From NCBI RefSeq assembly GCF_025118155.1, contig NW_026251390.1, positions 930,001 to 994,000 of the forward strand: a DNA stretch of 64,000 nt. Reading direction: 5' to 3'. This document shows, piece after piece, positions 61,760 to 64,000 of the stretch. Origin of the DNA: Cokeromyces recurvatus (Eukaryota; Mucoromycota; Mucoromycetes; Mucorales; Mucoraceae). The notes below the pieces were generated by a model that saw only the letters and a program-made list of their open reading frames with translations, ran no database searches and was not told where the DNA came from. Made by a program: the position numbers and the translations under genes. Every line of letters begins with the position of its first letter. Within the stretch, counting starts at the first letter, position 1.

Positions 61760-63134
61760 GTAATATGGGAACAAGAAGATCAAAGTAATAATTATAGTGA
61801 TTAACAATTCTTTCTTTTTTTTATTTTTATTCAAAGAATCCAAGTTAGTACGTGCGTACTTTTAGAGTATAAACAGCATATCTTTGTTAAAAGAGAAACG
61901 CCACATTAAAATGATACAGATCAATTGAAAATGTCACATAAAAGTACTCATATTATATTTTGAAGTCATGAATAAGCATCTTTCATCTTATAAGCATGAC
62001 ATATTTATTAGCTCCTCGTCCATTCTGTGTCTTTAAATTAGTACCTCTAGATTATTTTGCAAGACATGATACGGCAAATCTTTTTTTTTTTTTTTGTTGG
62101 AGCTGTTTTCTTACCGTTTATAGAAGAAGAGAATGAGTCATTGCTAAAAGTAGTAATAGGTTCACCCTTTTTTTTTGTAAGGCTTTGTACAATTCTGAGA
62201 TGGGCTTAATTTTCTTTAGGACAAAGACCTTATTAACTATACTACTTCTAACTGTTTGGAAGCAATATATTTATTGTTTTTTTTTTTACATCCAAGTCTA
62301 AAAGTGTTAGGGCTTTGTCAACTTTGTATCTAATCAACATGTCTATTATATAATAATGGATGATGTAGAAGATTAGGTTTTAACTCCTTTGATCCAATAA
62401 GAGTAAGCTTGAAATAGAGACTTGAAGTATACATGATTGTCTTTAAAATAAATAAATACATTTGCCCTGATATAAAAAACTATATTTTACTCATATTTGT
62501 ATACATAATCTATCCTTATTATACTATGAGTAATGATATTCCTTGACAAGCCTCTTCTGTTTAATTTCTGTTGTTGCTCTATTATCTGCACCACTTGATG
62601 TATAATAACTTCTTCAGGTGTTAAAATAATAATTACTTGATTGATACTATTGTCTTTCTTTTATACCTCTAAAAAGGATTTTTAAAAGTTTGTTTTTACC
62701 ATTCTTGTTTTTTTTTTTTCATAGACAGAATAAGTCAATTCAATGTAATAATAAAATCCACTAAAAAAGCATTTATCACTGTCATCCATTTTCTCTTATT
62801 AATATAAAAACTACCGCAGTATAGATGAATGGCTGCCGCGTAGCTTTAATTATTATCTTTTCTTTTTTTTTTCTTTTTTTTTTTTTTCAACCAAATGCGC
62901 CGACTCAACTTTATGTAAGCAGTAATAAAGCCCACTCTCTTATTATAATAATAAGAATGATTACATATTTCTTTATTATTGGTAATATTACAAAGTAAAC
63001 AAAATATGGGTTATATACTACGTGATACTTTTTGTTTGTTTGTTTACATTGAACATAAATGTACATACATAGTAAAGGAAGAAAAAAAAAGAGAGAGAGA
63101 GAGGGGTATTTTTTTGTTGGATAATTTAAATAAA
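61500..63134. other. Intergenic, cyclin to ORM
   Basis: No gene seen. Several homopolymers (A35 at 61568-61602, A19 and A20 near 61690 and 61740), and a perfect inverted repeat AGTACG-TG-CGTACT at 61850-61863. The region should hold the cyclin 3' UTR and the ORM promoter. Confidence 0.55.
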
Positions 63135-63977
63135 TTAATAAAAGTCAACTTTATCATCTTCAGGTGTAGGGATGCCATGAGTGATGTTAATATGGGAGGA
63201 GGGCTGTTTTTGCTTCTTAATAATCACTGGTTCTTGTCTTTCATCAGAGTCATGATTAAATGATCGTTTCTTATTATTGGTAGTAGTAGTAGCAGATGGC
63301 ATTGCCTCTCTTAATTGAGATTCAAATTTTTGATAAAGTTCAGTAGAGACATATAAACGATAATCTAACATCTCTAATATAGATCTTTCTGCAGCATTGA
63401 TTTCTTTGACAGGTAATTTACTAATTTTGGCCCAACTCGCATTTGTAAAAGTATTGTCGTACAAATATTTATGAGCACAAATCAGAGCAGCAAGAAACAT
63501 ACGTCGTCCACATTTCACAATAGGATCCAATTGACTACGTTTAGCAATATAAGGACGAATTCGAAAGAGATAAAAGATGGCTAATTGAAGGGTAGAACGG
63601 GTGGCACGAGATCTTTTTAATAAATGGCGAACAAAGACATGTGTATTCACAACTGGCTGTCCTTCTTTTGTACTGGATAATTCCATTGGCCAAGACATAC
63701 GAATTGTAAGTGTCGTAATATCTAATAGAGGAAATGCATTATATAATGTTAACCCATCGTAACTTTGCTATCATTTGTTTGTTTTTTCTTGTTTACCAAC
63801 TAATGTATCTACATAAAGCTTTTGATATTGATTCATATCATTTTGTTGAATAATAGTATTTACAAGAGATAAGGGCTGATTTATCGACATGCCTACTAAA
63901 TAACGATAATAATTTTCTAAACAATTTCCATTATTGTTAATTGAAGGAAGAATAAAATTATTGAAATTAGTAGACAT
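63135..63977 (-). CDS. Pho85-type (PCL-like) cyclin
   Basis: Exons 63797-63977 and 63135-63721 on the complement give 255 residues; the ATG at 63977 lies just inside the window. A cyclin box is visible from about residue 60 to 195: HVFVRHLLKRSRATRSTLQL, a DPIVKCGRRMFLAALICAHK helix, SWAKISKLPVKEINAAERSI and EMLDYRLYVSTELY. The short box followed by a Ser/Lys-rich tail is like fungal Pcl cyclins, which activate the Pho85/Cdk5-type kinase in nutrient and cell-cycle signalling. Which Pcl subgroup is not clear. The tail has a KKQKQ basic stretch that may aid nuclear entry. Confidence 0.85.
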
Positions 63978-64000
63978 GAAGATAAAAGCAAAAGGGGAAA

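Noticed and set aside
61850..61863. Perfect inverted repeat AGTACG-TG-CGTACT
   Set aside because: Short and unsupported by any neighbouring element. It could be a factor site, but a single occurrence gives no evidence.

Overview
The window looks like nuclear DNA of a filamentous fungus, most probably an early-diverging one (Mucoromycota/Mucorales-like). It is very AT-rich and full of long poly(A)/poly(T) tracts. Its genes are cut by many short introns (about 50-110 bp, GTAAGT-type donors, TAG acceptors). The gene content is fungal: Num1-type dynein anchor, PAS kinase, Pho85-type cyclin, Orm protein, MedA-like regulator. The genus cannot be fixed from the sequence alone.

Layout. 1-9.2 kb: 3' end of a Num1-like cortical dynein anchor, LSM7, a steroid 5-alpha-reductase-family protein, a five-repeat Myb protein and a Nup58/Nup49-type FG nucleoporin. 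9.5-16 kb: a WW-domain protein, a mitochondrial-type cation diffusion facilitator and a GFA-family zinc protein. 17.7-25.7 kb: PAS kinase, a TMEM70-like mitochondrial protein, an alpha/beta hydrolase and a PPR protein. 25.7-31 kb: an accessory stretch with a decayed, apparently internally deleted non-LTR retroelement and low-complexity DNA. 31-36.3 kb: phosphoserine aminotransferase, a second PPR protein and an 11-exon aldo-keto reductase. 39.4-47 kb: a MedA-like regulator, a coiled-coil protein of unknown function and a PP2A B'' subunit. 47-55.3 kb: a MARK/Kin1-like kinase with a KA1-like tail, pantothenate synthetase and acetoacetyl-CoA synthetase. 55.6-64 kb: a USP7/Ubp15-type deubiquitinase, a small tail-anchored-like protein, an Orm sphingolipid regulator with an apparent frameshift, and a Pho85-type cyclin.

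Architecture. Convergent neighbours are packed very tightly: stop codons lie from 11 bp overlapping to about 120 bp apart in six of seven pairs. Most of the long gene-free stretches lie upstream of genes, often between divergent promoters, and hold several orphan coding-like fragments.

There is no operon-like system or defence island, and the genes are mainly housekeeping. The most interesting signals are an array of about eleven LC8-like (TQ/VQ) motifs with partial 12-residue spacing in the Num1-like protein, the one-base frame break in ORM, the retroelement remnant, a microsatellite that repeats a branch-point core inside an AACS intron, and the overlapping convergent gene ends. Exon coordinates were worked out by hand from splice sites and reading-frame continuity. 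Coding lengths were checked to be multiples of three except where stated.
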